A stretch of 64,000 nucleotides of DNA from Helicobacter turcicus (GTDB lineage Bacteria; Campylobacterota; Campylobacteria; Campylobacterales; Helicobacteraceae): the NCBI RefSeq assembly GCF_019711685.1, contig NZ_JAIGYQ010000004.1, forward strand, positions 62,001 to 126,000. The letters run 5' to 3'. The position numbers were made by a program, and so were the translations under genes. Positions 8,556 to 18,490 of this stretch are shown piece by piece; the first letter of the stretch is position 1, and each line of letters starts with the position of its first letter. Below the pieces are notes generated by a model. That model was not told the origin of the DNA. It saw only the letters and a program-made list of their open reading frames with translations, and did no database searches.

Positions 8556-10434
8556 ACTCCACTTCTGCGTCAATAACATCATCATCTTTTTTGTTATTAG
8601 CTTGTGCGTTTGGATTTTGCGCATTGTCGTCTTTTTTATACATTGCTTCTGCAAGTTTATGGCTTGCTTCTGTTAATGCTTTAACCTTTGCGTCAATTTC
8701 TTCTTTTGTGGCGTTGTCATTTTTAAGCACATCTTTTAGTGCATTAATCGCATTTTGAATTTTTTCAGATTCGTTTGCGTCAATTTTATCTTTCATTTCA
8801 TCTAGGCTTTTTTGTGTTTGATATACTAGGCTATCTGCTTGATTGCGCACTTCGATAATTTCTTTTTTCTTTTTATCTTCTTCTTTGTTGAGTTCGGCAT
8901 CTTTTACCATTTTTTCAATTTCAGAATCAGAAAGCCCACTAGAACCTGTAATTTTAATTTCTTGTGCTTTTCCTGTCGCTTTGTCTTTTGCGCTAACGGT
9001 TAAGATTCCATTTGCATCAATGTCAAAAGTTACTTCAATTTGGGGCACACCTCTTGGTGCTGCTGGGATTCCGCTTAGCTCAAAATTTCCTAGCACTTTA
9101 TTATCACGTGCCAACTCTCGCTCACCTTGTAATACTTGGATTGTTACAGCAGGTTGATTGTCTTCTGCTGTGGAGAAAACCTGATTTTTCTTTGTTGGAA
9201 TTGTTGTGCCACGTTCAATAATTCTAGTCATCACGCCACCTAGTGTTTCAATTCCTAAAGAAAGTGGTGTAACATCAAGCAAAAGCACATCTTTGACATC
9301 ACCTTTTAACACGCCCCCTTGAATAGCAGCACCTACCGCGACAACTTCGTCAGGGTTGACGGATTTATTAAGTTCTTTGCCGATAAATTCTTTTACGCGT
9401 TCTTGCACTTTTGGGATTCTTGTAGAACCTCCCACCATTACAACTTCGTTGATTTCATCTTTGTTTAAATCCGCATCTTTAATTACGTTGCCGATTTTGT
9501 CAATGGTTTGGTTAATGTATTGCTCAATTAAGCCCTCAAATTTTGCTCTTGTAAGTTTTTTTACTAAGTGTTGTGGTCCTGCTCCTGTCATTGTGATAAA
9601 AGGCAAGTTGATTTCAGTTTCTTGCGCACTACTTAGTTCTTTTTTAGCATTTTCTGCTGCCTCTTTTAGTCTCTGAAGTGCCATTACATCATTTTTAAGA
9701 TTTACGCCTTGCTCACTTTCAAATTCGCTGACTAGCCAATCAATAATGGCATTGTCAAAATCATCTCCACCTAAAAATGCATCGCCACCTGTCGCTTTGA
9801 CTTCCACAACATTATCGCCTGTTTCAAGAACGGTAACATCAAATGTTCCACCCCCTAAGTCATACACTACGATATTTTCGGATTGTTTTTTATCTAATCC
9901 ATACGCAAGGGCTGCCGAAGTTGGTTCGTTAATAATCCTTAAAACATTTAATCCTGCAATCGTTCCTGCTTCTTTTGTTGCCTTTCTTTGCGCATCATTA
10001 AAATACGCTGGCACAGTGATAACTGCTTCTGTAACTTCTTCTCCGAGATAGCTTTCTGCATCGGCTTTTAGCTTCATTAGAATCTTAGCTGAAATTTCTT
10101 GCGGAGTGTAAATCTTGCCTGCAATTTCAATCGCACATGCTCCATTTCTATCTACTACCTTATAAGGAAGCCTTTTTTTAGCTTCTTGTGCTTTGTCTTC
10201 ATTAAACATTAGCCCCATAATTCTTTTAATAGAATAGATAGTTTTTTCTGGATTTGTAACAGCTTGTCTTTTTGCTGGGTCTCCTACTAAAATTTCGCCT
10301 TTATCTGTGAAAGCTACAATTGAGGGGGTTGTGTTTTTTCCCTCTTTGTTTGCAATGATTTTTGCCTCATTGCCCTCAAATACCGCCATTGCTGAATTTG
10401 TTGTTCCTAAGTCAATTCCTAATACTTTTCCCAT
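8554..10434 (-). CDS. dnaK: Molecular chaperone DnaK (Hsp70)
   Basis: This is the ATP-driven Hsp70 chaperone of the cytoplasm, working with GrpE and DnaJ. The N-terminal signature [16 protein letters not shown], the phosphate motif [10 protein letters not shown] and the third signature [13 protein letters not shown] are all visible. The substrate-binding domain follows ([20 protein letters not shown]), and the protein ends in an acidic tail with [10 protein letters not shown]. The length of 626 residues is normal. AAAGGACACAT precedes the ATG. It lies 25 bases downstream of grpE and is transcribed with it. No dnaJ or hrcA adjoins. Confidence 0.98.
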   Translation of the reverse strand: MGKVLGIDLGTTNSAMAVFEGNEAKIIANKEGKNTTPSIVAFTDKGEILVGDPAKRQAVTNPEKTIYSIKRIMGLMFNEDKAQEAKKRLPYKVVDRNGACAIEIAGKIYTPQEISAKILMKLKADAESYLGEEVTEAVITVPAYFNDAQRKATKEAGTIAGLNVLRIINEPTSAALAYGLDKKQSENIVVYDLGGGTFDVTVLETGDNVVEVKATGGDAFLGGDDFDNAIIDWLVSEFESEQGVNLKNDVMALQRLKEAAENAKKELSSAQETEINLPFITMTGAGPQHLVKKLTRAKFEGLIEQYINQTIDKIGNVIKDADLNKDEINEVVMVGGSTRIPKVQERVKEFIGKELNKSVNPDEVVAVGAAIQGGVLKGDVKDVLLLDVTPLSLGIETLGGVMTRIIERGTTIPTKKNQVFSTAEDNQPAVTIQVLQGERELARDNKVLGNFELSGIPAAPRGVPQIEVTFDIDANGILTVSAKDKATGKAQEIKITGSSGLSDSEIEKMVKDAELNKEEDKKKKEIIEVRNQADSLVYQTQKSLDEMKDKIDANESEKIQNAINALKDVLKNDNATKEEIDAKVKALTEASHKLAEAMYKKDDNAQNPNAQANNKKDDDVIDAEVE

Positions 10435-10459
10435 TATGTGTCCTTTAAAATGAATTTAA

Positions 10460-11032
10460 TTATTTTGCAATGCTTACCATTGATGGTCGCAAAACTCTTT
10501 CTTTATATGTGTAGCCTTTTTGCATTACTGCAACAATATCCCCTGTATTATGCTCTGGGCTTTCAACTTGCAAAATTGCATCGTGAAAATTTGGGTCAAA
10601 TGCACCATCAGTAGCAATGGGCGTAATCCCGTGTTTAGCAAGAGACTTTAGCAGATTCTCTAGTGTTAATGCTATGCCTTCTTCGATTTTACTCAAAATA
10701 GAATCTGTATGCTCTGCATTTGTTTTAGAATCTTGAATGCTTTTTAGAGCAATTTCTAGCGCATCAATACTAGGCAATAAGTCTTTTGCAATTCTTTCAT
10801 AGGCATACTCTAATGCTTGATCTTTATCGCGTTCTAAACGTTTTTTTGTGTTTTCAAAATCTGCATAAGCACGTACATATTGTTCTTTTAGCTCCGCAAT
10901 TTGCGTTTGCAATGCTTCATTTGTAGAATCTTCCATTGTGCAATCGCAATCTTGAGAAGGTTGCTCAAGACTTTCAGTCTCTTGTTGCAACTGCTCATCG
11001 TGCAACTGCTCATCGTGTTTGTTATCTTGCAC
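10460..11032 (-). CDS. grpE: Nucleotide exchange factor GrpE
   Basis: GrpE releases ADP from DnaK. The 190-residue protein has the usual plan: an acidic, Gln/Glu-rich N-terminus, a long coiled coil ([20 protein letters not shown]) and a C-terminal beta-wing with FDPNFHDAI and [20 protein letters not shown]. Translation starts at GTG 11032, supported by AAGGAG five bases upstream. It heads the grpE-dnaK pair. Confidence 0.97.
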   Translation of the reverse strand: MQDNKHDEQLHDEQLQQETESLEQPSQDCDCTMEDSTNEALQTQIAELKEQYVRAYADFENTKKRLERDKDQALEYAYERIAKDLLPSIDALEIALKSIQDSKTNAEHTDSILSKIEEGIALTLENLLKSLAKHGITPIATDGAFDPNFHDAILQVESPEHNTGDIVAVMQKGYTYKERVLRPSMVSIAK

Positions 11033-11132
11033 TACTGCTCCTTTTTAGTTAATCAACAACTTAAAAGATGAATTTTAGCAATTATTCTCTCAAATTTCAA
11101 GCAAAATTATATAACTTTAGCCTTTCATTGTC

Positions 11133-11161
11133 AAGTTTAATTAATAAAATAAACTAAACTT
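11133..11161 (-). promoter_or_regulatory. Inverted repeat upstream of grpE-dnaK
   Basis: AAGTTTA (11133-11139) and TAAACTT (11155-11161) form an inverted repeat with a 15-base spacer in the grpE upstream region. It is not the CIRCE element bound by HrcA. In such A+T-rich DNA it may be chance. Confidence 0.2.
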
Positions 11162-11300
11162 TCTTAAAAATTAAAATTCAATTTTACAAAATATGAGGTT
11201 TTGTGTAGTGGCATTTAGTATTTTTTTGCTTTTAAGTAAAACTGCGTTATGCTATAAGAATCATATAAAATTTAAGGTTGCTTACAAGAGGTGCTTAGGA

Positions 11301-12191
11301 ATGTTTGGAAAATATTTAGTTGGAATTAGAAGCGCGTTTATGCTTGCTTGTTTATTAGTCCAAGTTGCACAGGCGGTGAATAAGGGTGCAGAACATATAG
11401 AAAACAAAAGTGTAGAGCAAAAGATAGAAAAACACACAGAATTTGTGGTGGAAAATGGGAAAACCATCGTTTTAAGCACAACAATGCAGAATCCAAAACC
11501 CATAATGTTTAACAAGAGAGCTTACCAGTGGGTTGCACATCCAAGCGATACGACAAAAAAAATTGTGATTTTAGCGATACCTTACCATACAAAGCCTAGC
11601 ATTATAGCCTTAGAGAGCGGGGCTAAAGTGGAAGTGGTACAAGGAAATTACAAGAAAGAGAGCATTCAAGTTAGTCAAAGCAAGGCAAAGCCAAATCCTA
11701 AAAACCAAGAACGTATTAAAAGAGAACGTGATGAAGCAAATGCAATTTATAGTAATTATAGTCAAGAGCGTCTCTGGGATTCTGCATTTGTTCTGCCAAT
11801 GCAGAGCAAAATTACAAGCTCTTACGGGAATGCGCGTGTGTTTAATGGAGAGATTAGAAGTTATCATAGCGGCACAGATTTTAGAGCAGCTATTGGCACA
11901 AAGATTTTTGCAAGTAATCGCGGTAAAGTTGTGATTGCAAAAGAACGTTTTTTAGCTGGGGGTTCAGTGGTATTAGATCATGGGGAAGGCGTGTTTAGTA
12001 TGTATTACCATTGTAGTGAGATTAAAGTTAAAGTTGGCGATATTGTGGAAAAAGGCACACTAGTTGCACTTAGTGGTGCGACAGGGCGCGTGAGTGGTCC
12101 GCATTTGCACTTTGGAATCTTAGTGCGTGGAGCACAAGTAGATCCTCTAGATTTTATTGCGCAAGTCAATGGGCTTTTTGCTAGTAATTAA
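11301..12191 (+). CDS. M23-family metallopeptidase (peptidoglycan endopeptidase)
   Basis: This is an exported LytM-type zinc peptidase expected to cut peptidoglycan cross-bridges. I start it at ATG 11301, with AGAGG nine bases upstream; an in-frame ATG at 11193 has no ribosome-binding site. The new N-terminus is a good signal peptide (MFGKYLVGIRSAFMLACLL, then AQA). The catalytic domain occupies about the last 120 residues: HSGTDF supplies the first His and Asp ligands, and GPHLHFGI gives the HxH motif. A K/N-rich linker precedes it. The next gene follows after nine bases and is probably in the same operon. Helicobacter uses such peptidases for cell shape, but I cannot assign this one to a named Csd protein. 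Confidence 0.85.
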   Translation: MFGKYLVGIRSAFMLACLLVQVAQAVNKGAEHIENKSVEQKIEKHTEFVVENGKTIVLSTTMQNPKPIMFNKRAYQWVAHPSDTTKKIVILAIPYHTKPSIIALESGAKVEVVQGNYKKESIQVSQSKAKPNPKNQERIKRERDEANAIYSNYSQERLWDSAFVLPMQSKITSSYGNARVFNGEIRSYHSGTDFRAAIGTKIFASNRGKVVIAKERFLAGGSVVLDHGEGVFSMYYHCSEIKVKVGDIVEKGTLVALSGATGRVSGPHLHFGILVRGAQVDPLDFIAQVNGLFASN

Positions 12192-12200
12192 GGGGATTAT

Positions 12201-12818
12201 ATGGATTATAATATTGATGGAGAGGTTTTAAAAAATCTCAAAATAATTTCACTCTCAATGTTTCGTAAAAACTTTTTTGGAATCTTTCATGGCTCTTTAT
12301 CTACAAAGCTTGAAGAAGGGCATTTTTTGATTAACAAAAAAGACGCTATTTTTGATGATTTAAATCAAGATTCTTTGATTATGCTCTACCACAAGCGAGA
12401 TTATCGCTGGAGCGAAGCAAGCGTTGATGCATTCATTCATTCGCTAATTTATCAAAATATTCCAAATGCAAAATATATTGCTTATAGTATGCCCCCTTTT
12501 ACTGTATCTTATACGCTTACACATAAACAAATCGTTCCTAAAGACTACTTTGGCTACAAAATGCTAGGCACACTAGATGTGTATGACCCAAAGGATTTTG
12601 ACAATTGGTATGAGCGCGCTGATATTGAGATAAATCGTTATTTTAAAGAAAGTGATAAAAAAATTATGGTGATTAAGGGTTATGGTGTTTATGTGTATCA
12701 TAGAGACTTACAGATATTATCTAAGTTGTTAGCGCTTTTAGAGGACACTTGCAAGATTCTGCATTTTAGTTCTATTTTGGAGGCTAGTAAGCAAAATCAG
12801 GATTTATTTGATATTTAG
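12201..12818 (+). CDS. Class II aldolase/adducin-like protein
   Basis: This 205-residue cytoplasmic protein resembles the class II aldolase/adducin fold: NFFGIFHGSLSTKLEEGHFLINKK near residue 24 fits the start of that domain, and YGVYVYHRDL near 160 fits the usual late G-x-x-V segment. The zinc histidine cluster typical of active aldolases (HxH) is not clear, so catalytic activity is doubtful. AAGGGGATTAT precedes the ATG. Proteins of this type stand next to an M23 peptidase in other epsilonproteobacteria as I recall. Confidence 0.55.
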   Translation: MDYNIDGEVLKNLKIISLSMFRKNFFGIFHGSLSTKLEEGHFLINKKDAIFDDLNQDSLIMLYHKRDYRWSEASVDAFIHSLIYQNIPNAKYIAYSMPPFTVSYTLTHKQIVPKDYFGYKMLGTLDVYDPKDFDNWYERADIEINRYFKESDKKIMVIKGYGVYVYHRDLQILSKLLALLEDTCKILHFSSILEASKQNQDLFDI

Positions 12819-12962
12819 AAACTCTAAAAAATCTTTTTATTTAAAAATTTTTGAAAGTTTAAATAAATGCAATAAAATAAAATGTTTCTTTTAGCGGCTT
12901 AAAGTTTTAATGCATAAAATTATTACGCATAAGAAATTTGTAAATGCTGCAACAAGAAAGTA

Positions 12963-13016
12963 TGCAAATAAGTTTGCATTAGATAAGGCGGAATCTTGTT
13001 TTTTAAGATTCCTTTT
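12963..13016 (+). terminator. Double hairpin with T-tract
   Basis: A first hairpin pairs ATGCAAA with TTTGCAT (12963-12980). A second pairs GGAATCTT (12990-12997) with AAGATTCC (13005-13012) and is followed by TTTT. It lies between convergent genes and fits a rho-independent terminator for the peptidase operon. Confidence 0.6.
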
Positions 13017-13022
13017 ATAAGT

Positions 13023-14234
13023 TTAATTGCTCGTGCGATAGCGGAATTGCCCTTTTTTAAAGACCATATTTAAGCCACCAATGCTATATAGCCATTTATT
13101 TTCAATAGTATTTTTCATAAATGCCGCAAGCTCTCCTTTGACATTTTTATGATAGACGATTCCTACGCCATCTGTATGTCCTATGGAGCAAACTGTCCCT
13201 CTGTGATTAAATTTAAAAGGTTTTTCAAAAGGTTTATTTTCTAGCTTTGCACATAAAAGCTCTGCAACATAATCTCCCATTTGTGCGGCAAGTTGGGCTG
13301 TTGGAGCGTGAATAGCATCTTTGTCTGTGGCAATGGCACAATCACCTACGACATAAATATTTTCAAAGTTTTGACATTGAAGTTGCGGATTTACAGAGAT
13401 TCTGCCATTTTTATTTGGAATAATAGAATGCTCTACAATATCACTTCCTTTAACTCCTGCACTCCAAATGATTGTATTGCCATATACGCTGTGTGTTTTG
13501 CCCTCACTCTCCACAACCACTTCGCCTTCTTTAATTTCTTTAATATCGGCGTTAGATAGAATCTCTACGCCTAAATTTTTGAGCTTGGATTCTGCTGTTT
13601 TAGCAAGGGAGTCGCTAAATACGGGCAAAATGTGTTTGGAACGTCCAATGCATGTTACTTTTGGAATCTTTCTATCAATCCCGCAAATTAAACAAAGCTC
13701 ATTAAGCTGTGTTGCAAGCTCTGCTGCAAACTCAATTCCTGTAAATCCTGTGCCACATACAATAACTTGCAAATCTTTTGGATTTTTAGTGTGGATAAAT
13801 TCTTTGAATTTATTTTCTATATTTTTATCAAGCTTTAGTGCAGAGTTTAGAGAAGAGAGTGTGTAAGCATATTTCTCCACACCTTTAACACCAAAATTAT
13901 TAGGTTTAAATCCAAGTGCAATTACCAAAATATCATAGGAGTATTCTCCGCCATTGCCAACGACTTTATTTTCTTTTGGGCAGAGCTGTTTGATTTTATC
14001 TTTGATAAAATGCACCTTATTTAAATCTAAGACTTTGCGATAATAGATTCTTGCTTTTCTTGCACTCAAAGTTCCAATTGCTACTTTATGTAATAATGTC
14101 GTTTGGTAGTGGTAGTCGTGTTTGCTAATTAATGTAATTTCAGCATTCCCTTGATAGTTTCTTTGAAGCCCTAAAGCCGCCTTTAATCCACCATATCCGC
14201 CACCAATAATTAGAATCTTTGCAGGTTGTTGCAT
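13023..14234 (-). CDS. ndh: Type II NADH dehydrogenase (NDH-2), FAD-dependent
   Basis: This is a single-subunit NAD(P)H:quinone oxidoreductase of the pyridine nucleotide-disulphide family. The FAD-binding motif ILIIGGGYGGLKAA is at the N-terminus, the NADH-binding motif VIVCGTGFTGIEFA is in the middle, and the second FAD motif NIYVVGDCA is near residue 295. The start is ATG 14234, with AAGGA six bases upstream; an in-frame TTG two codons earlier is less likely. At about 403 residues it is of normal NDH-2 size. No transmembrane helix is obvious, so membrane association would be peripheral. Some family members oxidise other donors, so the substrate is inferred. Confidence 0.85.
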   Translation of the reverse strand: MQQPAKILIIGGGYGGLKAALGLQRNYQGNAEITLISKHDYHYQTTLLHKVAIGTLSARKARIYYRKVLDLNKVHFIKDKIKQLCPKENKVVGNGGEYSYDILVIALGFKPNNFGVKGVEKYAYTLSSLNSALKLDKNIENKFKEFIHTKNPKDLQVIVCGTGFTGIEFAAELATQLNELCLICGIDRKIPKVTCIGRSKHILPVFSDSLAKTAESKLKNLGVEILSNADIKEIKEGEVVVESEGKTHSVYGNTIIWSAGVKGSDIVEHSIIPNKNGRISVNPQLQCQNFENIYVVGDCAIATDKDAIHAPTAQLAAQMGDYVAELLCAKLENKPFEKPFKFNHRGTVCSIGHTDGVGIVYHKNVKGELAAFMKNTIENKWLYSIGGLNMVFKKGQFRYRTSN

Positions 14235-14473
14235 AACCAATCCTTGATTTAAAACTTTAGGATTCCATATTAAGATAAAGTTGTTGATAAAATCCTAAAA
14301 GGTTAAAGAATCCTTTATTTTCTAAGAGTGAAGATGTGTATTTAAGAAATATTTTTGTTTAAATTTTAAAAGTCAAAGAGTAATCCTATTGTTAAGAAAA
14401 GATTTAGTGCATTAGAAGAATAAGGATTATTAAGCAAATTGGACTAAAAACTAAAATTTTGTAGGATTTAGGT

Positions 14474-14517
14474 TATAATTTCGCTTTTTAATTCTGTTTA
14501 ATTTAGCAAAAAAGAGG
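14474..14517 (+). promoter_or_regulatory. Promoter and ribosome-binding site of the Na/Pi cotransporter
   Basis: TATAAT at 14474-14479 is a consensus -10 hexamer about 45 bases before the gene. AGAGG (14513-14517) stands seven bases before ATG 14525 and decides the start over the in-frame TTG (14519) and GTG (14522). Confidence 0.5.
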
Positions 14518-14524
14518 TTTGGTG

Positions 14525-16300
14525 ATGCAAAATATAAGGCGCTATGTTTTAATGGCTTTGGCGGTTTTGTTGTTATATTTTTTGGTGGTGTTCCCAGAGT
14601 TCGCAAAAATTTTAGCTGGTGTTGCGATTTTACTCATTGGAATGATGAATCTAAGTGATGGATTTAAGGCATTTAGTGGAGGAATCTTAGAGAGTATCTT
14701 GACAAAATCCACAGACACACGTCTAAAAAGCATTGTTTTTGGGGTGGTTACAACAATGCTAATGCAAAGCTCCACGTTGGTTTCTGTTATCTCTATTTCT
14801 TTTTTATCAGCTGGGTTAATTACGCTTGCACAAGGTATTGGAATCATTTTTGGAGCAAATCTTGGAAACTCGGCTGGTTCGTGGTTAATTGTAGGTTTAA
14901 CAAGTATTAAGATCTCAGTATTAGCGATTCCTTTAATTGTGTGTGGGGCGGTTTTAGGATTCCAAAAAGATAGCGTTCTTAAGGGGGCTGGGTCAATTTT
15001 TATGGGAATTGGCTTTTTCTTTTTGGGTGTGGATTATATTAAAGTTGGATTTGAATCTTATAAGGAAATTGTGGATTTATCACGTTTTAACTTTGATGGC
15101 TTTAAGGGAGTGTTGATTTTTGTAGGGCTTGGTGCACTTACAACAGGAATTGTGCAGAGCAGCCATGCAACTTTAGCAATTATTATTTCTGCATTAATTA
15201 GCGGACAAATTGGCTTTGAAAATGCATTAGCCGCAACACTTGGAACGAGTGTTGGAGGCGTGGTAACAGCTGTTGTGGCAAGTTTAAGCACAAATATTGA
15301 GGGTAAGAAGCTTGCCATTGCAAATTGTATTTTTAACTTTACTATTGCAATTATCGTCATTGCCGCATTTCCTTTTTTTGTAAAAATGGTAAATCTCATT
15401 GCTGAAATCTTAGGTATTGAAGCAACAAACTATGCGTTAAAGACAGCACTTTTTCACACTTTGTTTAATCTTGTAGCGGTGCTTTTAATTTCTACTTTTA
15501 TTCGTCAGATTGTTTTTGTGCTAGATAAGATGATTAAAGCTCCAAAAGATAGGGATATGGATGCACCTTTATATTTGGATTCTAACATTATTGAATATCC
15601 AGATACCGCAATTGACGCTTTGCAAAAGGAATCTATGCATTTGTATAACAATGCTTATGCGCTTGTAGCACACACAATTGGCTTTAATCGTAGTGATATT
15701 CGTGGTAAAGAAAGTTTTGATTATATCGTTAAGAATAAAAAGTGGTTTAGTGGAGATGTGGATTTAGATTATCTGTATAAGCGCAAGATTAAGGTGCTTT
15801 TTGATGCGGTAATGGAGTTTGCAACTAAAGCACAAAGGTATGTAGAAGATGAAAAGAAAAACGATCGCATTTATTCTTTTAAAATTGCAGCACGCAATCT
15901 TACAGAAGCGACAAAAAACTTAAAACTAATCCAAGCAAATATGAAAGTGTATTCTAACTCTAAAAACCCATATTTAGCGGAGAAATATAACGAAATGCGT
16001 AAGGATTTAGGAATGCTCCTAAGAAGTGTGGAAGAGTTAAAAACAATGAAAGATGAGAATGCATATTTGATTTTAAAGCAACTTTTAGCGGCAAAAGAAA
16101 TGCCTAAAGAGTTAGATTATAAAAATATGCGTGATGTGGAAATGCTTATTAGTGAAGAAAAAATCAGTGTGGCAAATGGGACATCTATTTTAAACGATAG
16201 TGCTTTTATTGCCGAGATTGCTACACATTTAATTGAAGCAATTGGAATTATTTTTACAAAAGAAAGTTGGGAGGATTTGGAATCCAAGCAAGAAGTTTAG
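14525..16300 (+). CDS. Na/Pi cotransporter family protein with PhoU-like tail
   Basis: This inner-membrane carrier belongs to the NptA/YjbB sodium-phosphate cotransporter family. The hydrophobic part, about residues 1-345, contains the two inverted QSS repeats typical of the family (MLMQSSTLVSVISISFLSAG and GIVQSSHATLAIIISAL), each followed by a glycine-rich re-entrant segment (GANLGNSAG, GTSVGG). From about residue 370 the protein becomes soluble and helical, like the PhoU domain fused to many family members. At 591 residues this is the two-domain form. It is transcribed alone from its own promoter. Confidence 0.88.
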   Translation: MQNIRRYVLMALAVLLLYFLVVFPEFAKILAGVAILLIGMMNLSDGFKAFSGGILESILTKSTDTRLKSIVFGVVTTMLMQSSTLVSVISISFLSAGLITLAQGIGIIFGANLGNSAGSWLIVGLTSIKISVLAIPLIVCGAVLGFQKDSVLKGAGSIFMGIGFFFLGVDYIKVGFESYKEIVDLSRFNFDGFKGVLIFVGLGALTTGIVQSSHATLAIIISALISGQIGFENALAATLGTSVGGVVTAVVASLSTNIEGKKLAIANCIFNFTIAIIVIAAFPFFVKMVNLIAEILGIEATNYALKTALFHTLFNLVAVLLISTFIRQIVFVLDKMIKAPKDRDMDAPLYLDSNIIEYPDTAIDALQKESMHLYNNAYALVAHTIGFNRSDIRGKESFDYIVKNKKWFSGDVDLDYLYKRKIKVLFDAVMEFATKAQRYVEDEKKNDRIYSFKIAARNLTEATKNLKLIQANMKVYSNSKNPYLAEKYNEMRKDLGMLLRSVEELKTMKDENAYLILKQLLAAKEMPKELDYKNMRDVEMLISEEKISVANGTSILNDSAFIAEIATHLIEAIGIIFTKESWEDLESKQEV

Positions 16301-16355
16301 GGGTTTAAAATGAAATTGCAAAAAGAATGTGAGTAGAAGTTAAAGGCACAATTTC

Positions 16356-16399
16356 AAAAAAGGGATTCTAACTTGTAAATTCAAATTAGGGTTGGAATC
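16356..16399 (-). terminator. Terminator of the flgB-flgC-fliE-ftsI operon
   Basis: Read on the minus strand, GATTCCAAC pairs with GTTAGAATC (8 of 9 pairs, 18-base loop), and CCC then six T residues follow. It lies just after the ftsI stop. Confidence 0.45.
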
Positions 16400-16401
16400 T
16401 A

Positions 16402-18159
16402 TTATTGCTCCAAATACCCTTCTTTAATGAGTAGTTCTACAACTTCTCTAAAGAGTGGCACAGCAGTGCGTGCAGCAAAATAAGCATTTGTTTCATTGGG
16501 TTCAAAAACGCTAATGCCCAAAGTGTATTCATTGCCTGCTTTATCACTTGCAAAGCCAAAAAAGGAGCTATTGTATTTGCGCACATATTTTCCTCCTTGT
16601 GCGATGTGCGCAGTTCCTGTTTTTCCACCTATGGTGATTCCGGGCACTTGAGCAGTTTTTCCTGTGCCATCACTGACAATTTTAATGAGGGTATTTTTCA
16701 CTGCATTTGCTGTGCCATCGCTAATAATTCTAATGGGCGTTTGGTGTTTTAGCTTATAGCGGATAGATTTAGAATCTTGTAGATATTCTACTAAATAGGG
16801 TTCATAAGCGATTCCATGATTAATAATGGTATTGTAAGCCTTTAGCATTTGCATAAATGTTGAGCGCAAACCATAGCCATAAGAGGCAGTTGCGCGATAC
16901 ACTTCACTACGAAATCGTCTAGCATCAGGAATCACTCCCACGCGTTCATAAGGCAAGTCAATCCCGCTTAAATTTCCAAAACCAAAGGCTTGCAAGCCCG
17001 CATTATATTCTGCTGGACTTAAGCGTTGAGCTATTTTTGCCATTCCGATGTTGCTAGAGTAGAGTAGCACTTCTTCTGCACTAGAGGATTCTAATTTATG
17101 TGTGTCTGTAATGGTAAAATTATGCAATTTGAAGCGACCATTTTCTAAATTAATCACTTCATCTTGTTGCACCAAATTTTTATCTAACAACATTGCATAA
17201 ATAATGGGCTTGATAATACTTCCGGGTTCATAGGAATATTCAATGGCATTCGCATTGAGTTTTGGATAATCTTCTCTTGTAATTGCATTTGGATTAAAAC
17301 GTGCACTGCTTGCTAAACTTAGGATTTTGCCATTTTTGCTTTCCATAATACCAACTAGAATTTCTTTTGCGCCAAGCTCTTGTGTGTGGCGGTCAATTAA
17401 ACGCTCTACCTTTTTTTGGAGTTTTAGTGGAATAGAGCTAATAACATCATAGCCATCTACACGTTCTTTAAAGATGGAATCCTTATTTAAAACGACATTA
17501 AAACCAATATCACGTGCACCTATCATTAATAAATCGCTATTTGGTTCTAATTCTTCATCAAAGCTTTTTTCAATTCCTTTTACACCATTTACGCGTGTGA
17601 TTTTAGAATCATTCTCTTTATTGATGTAGCCTAAAATTGGCTCCATTGTATCCCCGTAGAGGTAATCACGTGATTCTCCACTCTCAACAACTGAAAGTCC
17701 GTATTTAAAAATGTTTCCGTTTTTGTCCTCGTAACTTTGAAAAACACTAAGTTGATTAAGCTTTAAGTTGAGCTGCTTTAAATAACTAGCACTTTTAGAG
17801 TCAATGTTATAAGAGAGTGTTACATTTCCTTTTTGCTCAAGCTTTTTGCGGATTTCTTGCTTAGGAATCTTGCTGTAAATACTAAAGAGATTGATGAATA
17901 ATTCTTTTTTTTGCGGATTGATATTATAGGTATTTACCACGGCTTTATAGACTTTTTTGCTAGAGGCTAGTAAAAATCCATCACTACTATAAATGTTACC
18001 TCTAATAGCACTTTCAACGCGTTTTGTTTGGAGATTTGGGAGTTGTCGCTCTGTAAAATTGCGGTAAAAAATCGCCCCTAAAAAGATACAAAATCCTATT
18101 GCTATCAAAATAAATAGTAGCAGGATTTTTCCTGCTTTTTTACTTTGCGCACTATTCAC
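16402..18159 (-). CDS. ftsI: Class B penicillin-binding protein, FtsI/PBP3-like peptidoglycan transpeptidase
   Basis: This inner-membrane DD-transpeptidase cross-links peptidoglycan. One N-terminal membrane anchor (ILLLFILIAIGFCIFLGAIF) is followed by the PBP dimerisation domain (VESAIRGNIYSSDGFLLASS) and the transpeptidase domain. The three active-site motifs are present: EPGSIIKP (SxxK), YSSN (SxN) and GGKTGTA (KTG). At 585 residues it is normal. It starts at GTG 18159, four bases after the fliE stop, with no strong ribosome-binding site, so coupling to fliE is likely. The order flgB-flgC-fliE-ftsI is also that of H. pylori, which supports FtsI rather than the elongation enzyme PBP2. Confidence 0.9.
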   Translation of the reverse strand: MNSAQSKKAGKILLLFILIAIGFCIFLGAIFYRNFTERQLPNLQTKRVESAIRGNIYSSDGFLLASSKKVYKAVVNTYNINPQKKELFINLFSIYSKIPKQEIRKKLEQKGNVTLSYNIDSKSASYLKQLNLKLNQLSVFQSYEDKNGNIFKYGLSVVESGESRDYLYGDTMEPILGYINKENDSKITRVNGVKGIEKSFDEELEPNSDLLMIGARDIGFNVVLNKDSIFKERVDGYDVISSIPLKLQKKVERLIDRHTQELGAKEILVGIMESKNGKILSLASSARFNPNAITREDYPKLNANAIEYSYEPGSIIKPIIYAMLLDKNLVQQDEVINLENGRFKLHNFTITDTHKLESSSAEEVLLYSSNIGMAKIAQRLSPAEYNAGLQAFGFGNLSGIDLPYERVGVIPDARRFRSEVYRATASYGYGLRSTFMQMLKAYNTIINHGIAYEPYLVEYLQDSKSIRYKLKHQTPIRIISDGTANAVKNTLIKIVSDGTGKTAQVPGITIGGKTGTAHIAQGGKYVRKYNSSFFGFASDKAGNEYTLGISVFEPNETNAYFAARTAVPLFREVVELLIKEGYLEQ

Positions 18160-18162
18160 AGA

Positions 18163-18480
18163 TTAAATTTGTGTTTTGATTAATTCTTTATAGGCACTAA
18201 TTGCCTTATTGCGCACTTCAAGCATGAGTTTCATGCTATTTTCTGCTTTTCCAATTACAACAGCTGCTTGATGTAAATCTTTAATTTGTCCTGTTGCCAG
18301 ATCCGCCATTGCTTGTTCGGTTGTTTTTTGGTAAGTATTGACTTCATCAACCGCATCTTTTAGCATACTGCCAAAACTTTTTGCAGGGGGATTTAAATCA
18401 TGGTTTGGCGATAGATTAGGCACATCTTGGAGTTTAGAGTTAAGCTTCTCTAAATCTACTCCATATTTTTTAATTTCCAT
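18163..18480 (-). CDS. fliE: Flagellar hook-basal body protein FliE
   Basis: FliE joins the MS ring to the proximal rod of the flagellum. The 105-residue protein shows the family's C-terminal half: SFGSMLKDAVDEVNTYQKTTEQ, then DLHQAAVVIGKAENSMKLMLEVRNKAISAYKEL (residues about 36-102). No signal peptide is present, as expected for a flagellar type III substrate. It lies ten bases after flgC. Confidence 0.95.
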   Translation of the reverse strand: MEIKKYGVDLEKLNSKLQDVPNLSPNHDLNPPAKSFGSMLKDAVDEVNTYQKTTEQAMADLATGQIKDLHQAAVVIGKAENSMKLMLEVRNKAISAYKELIKTQI

Positions 18481-18490
18481 TTATAATCCT

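Noticed and set aside
8468-10051. Several plus-strand frames opposite dnaK
   Set aside because: They are antisense shadows of dnaK, low in complexity (Ser, Ala, Phe), without ribosome-binding sites.
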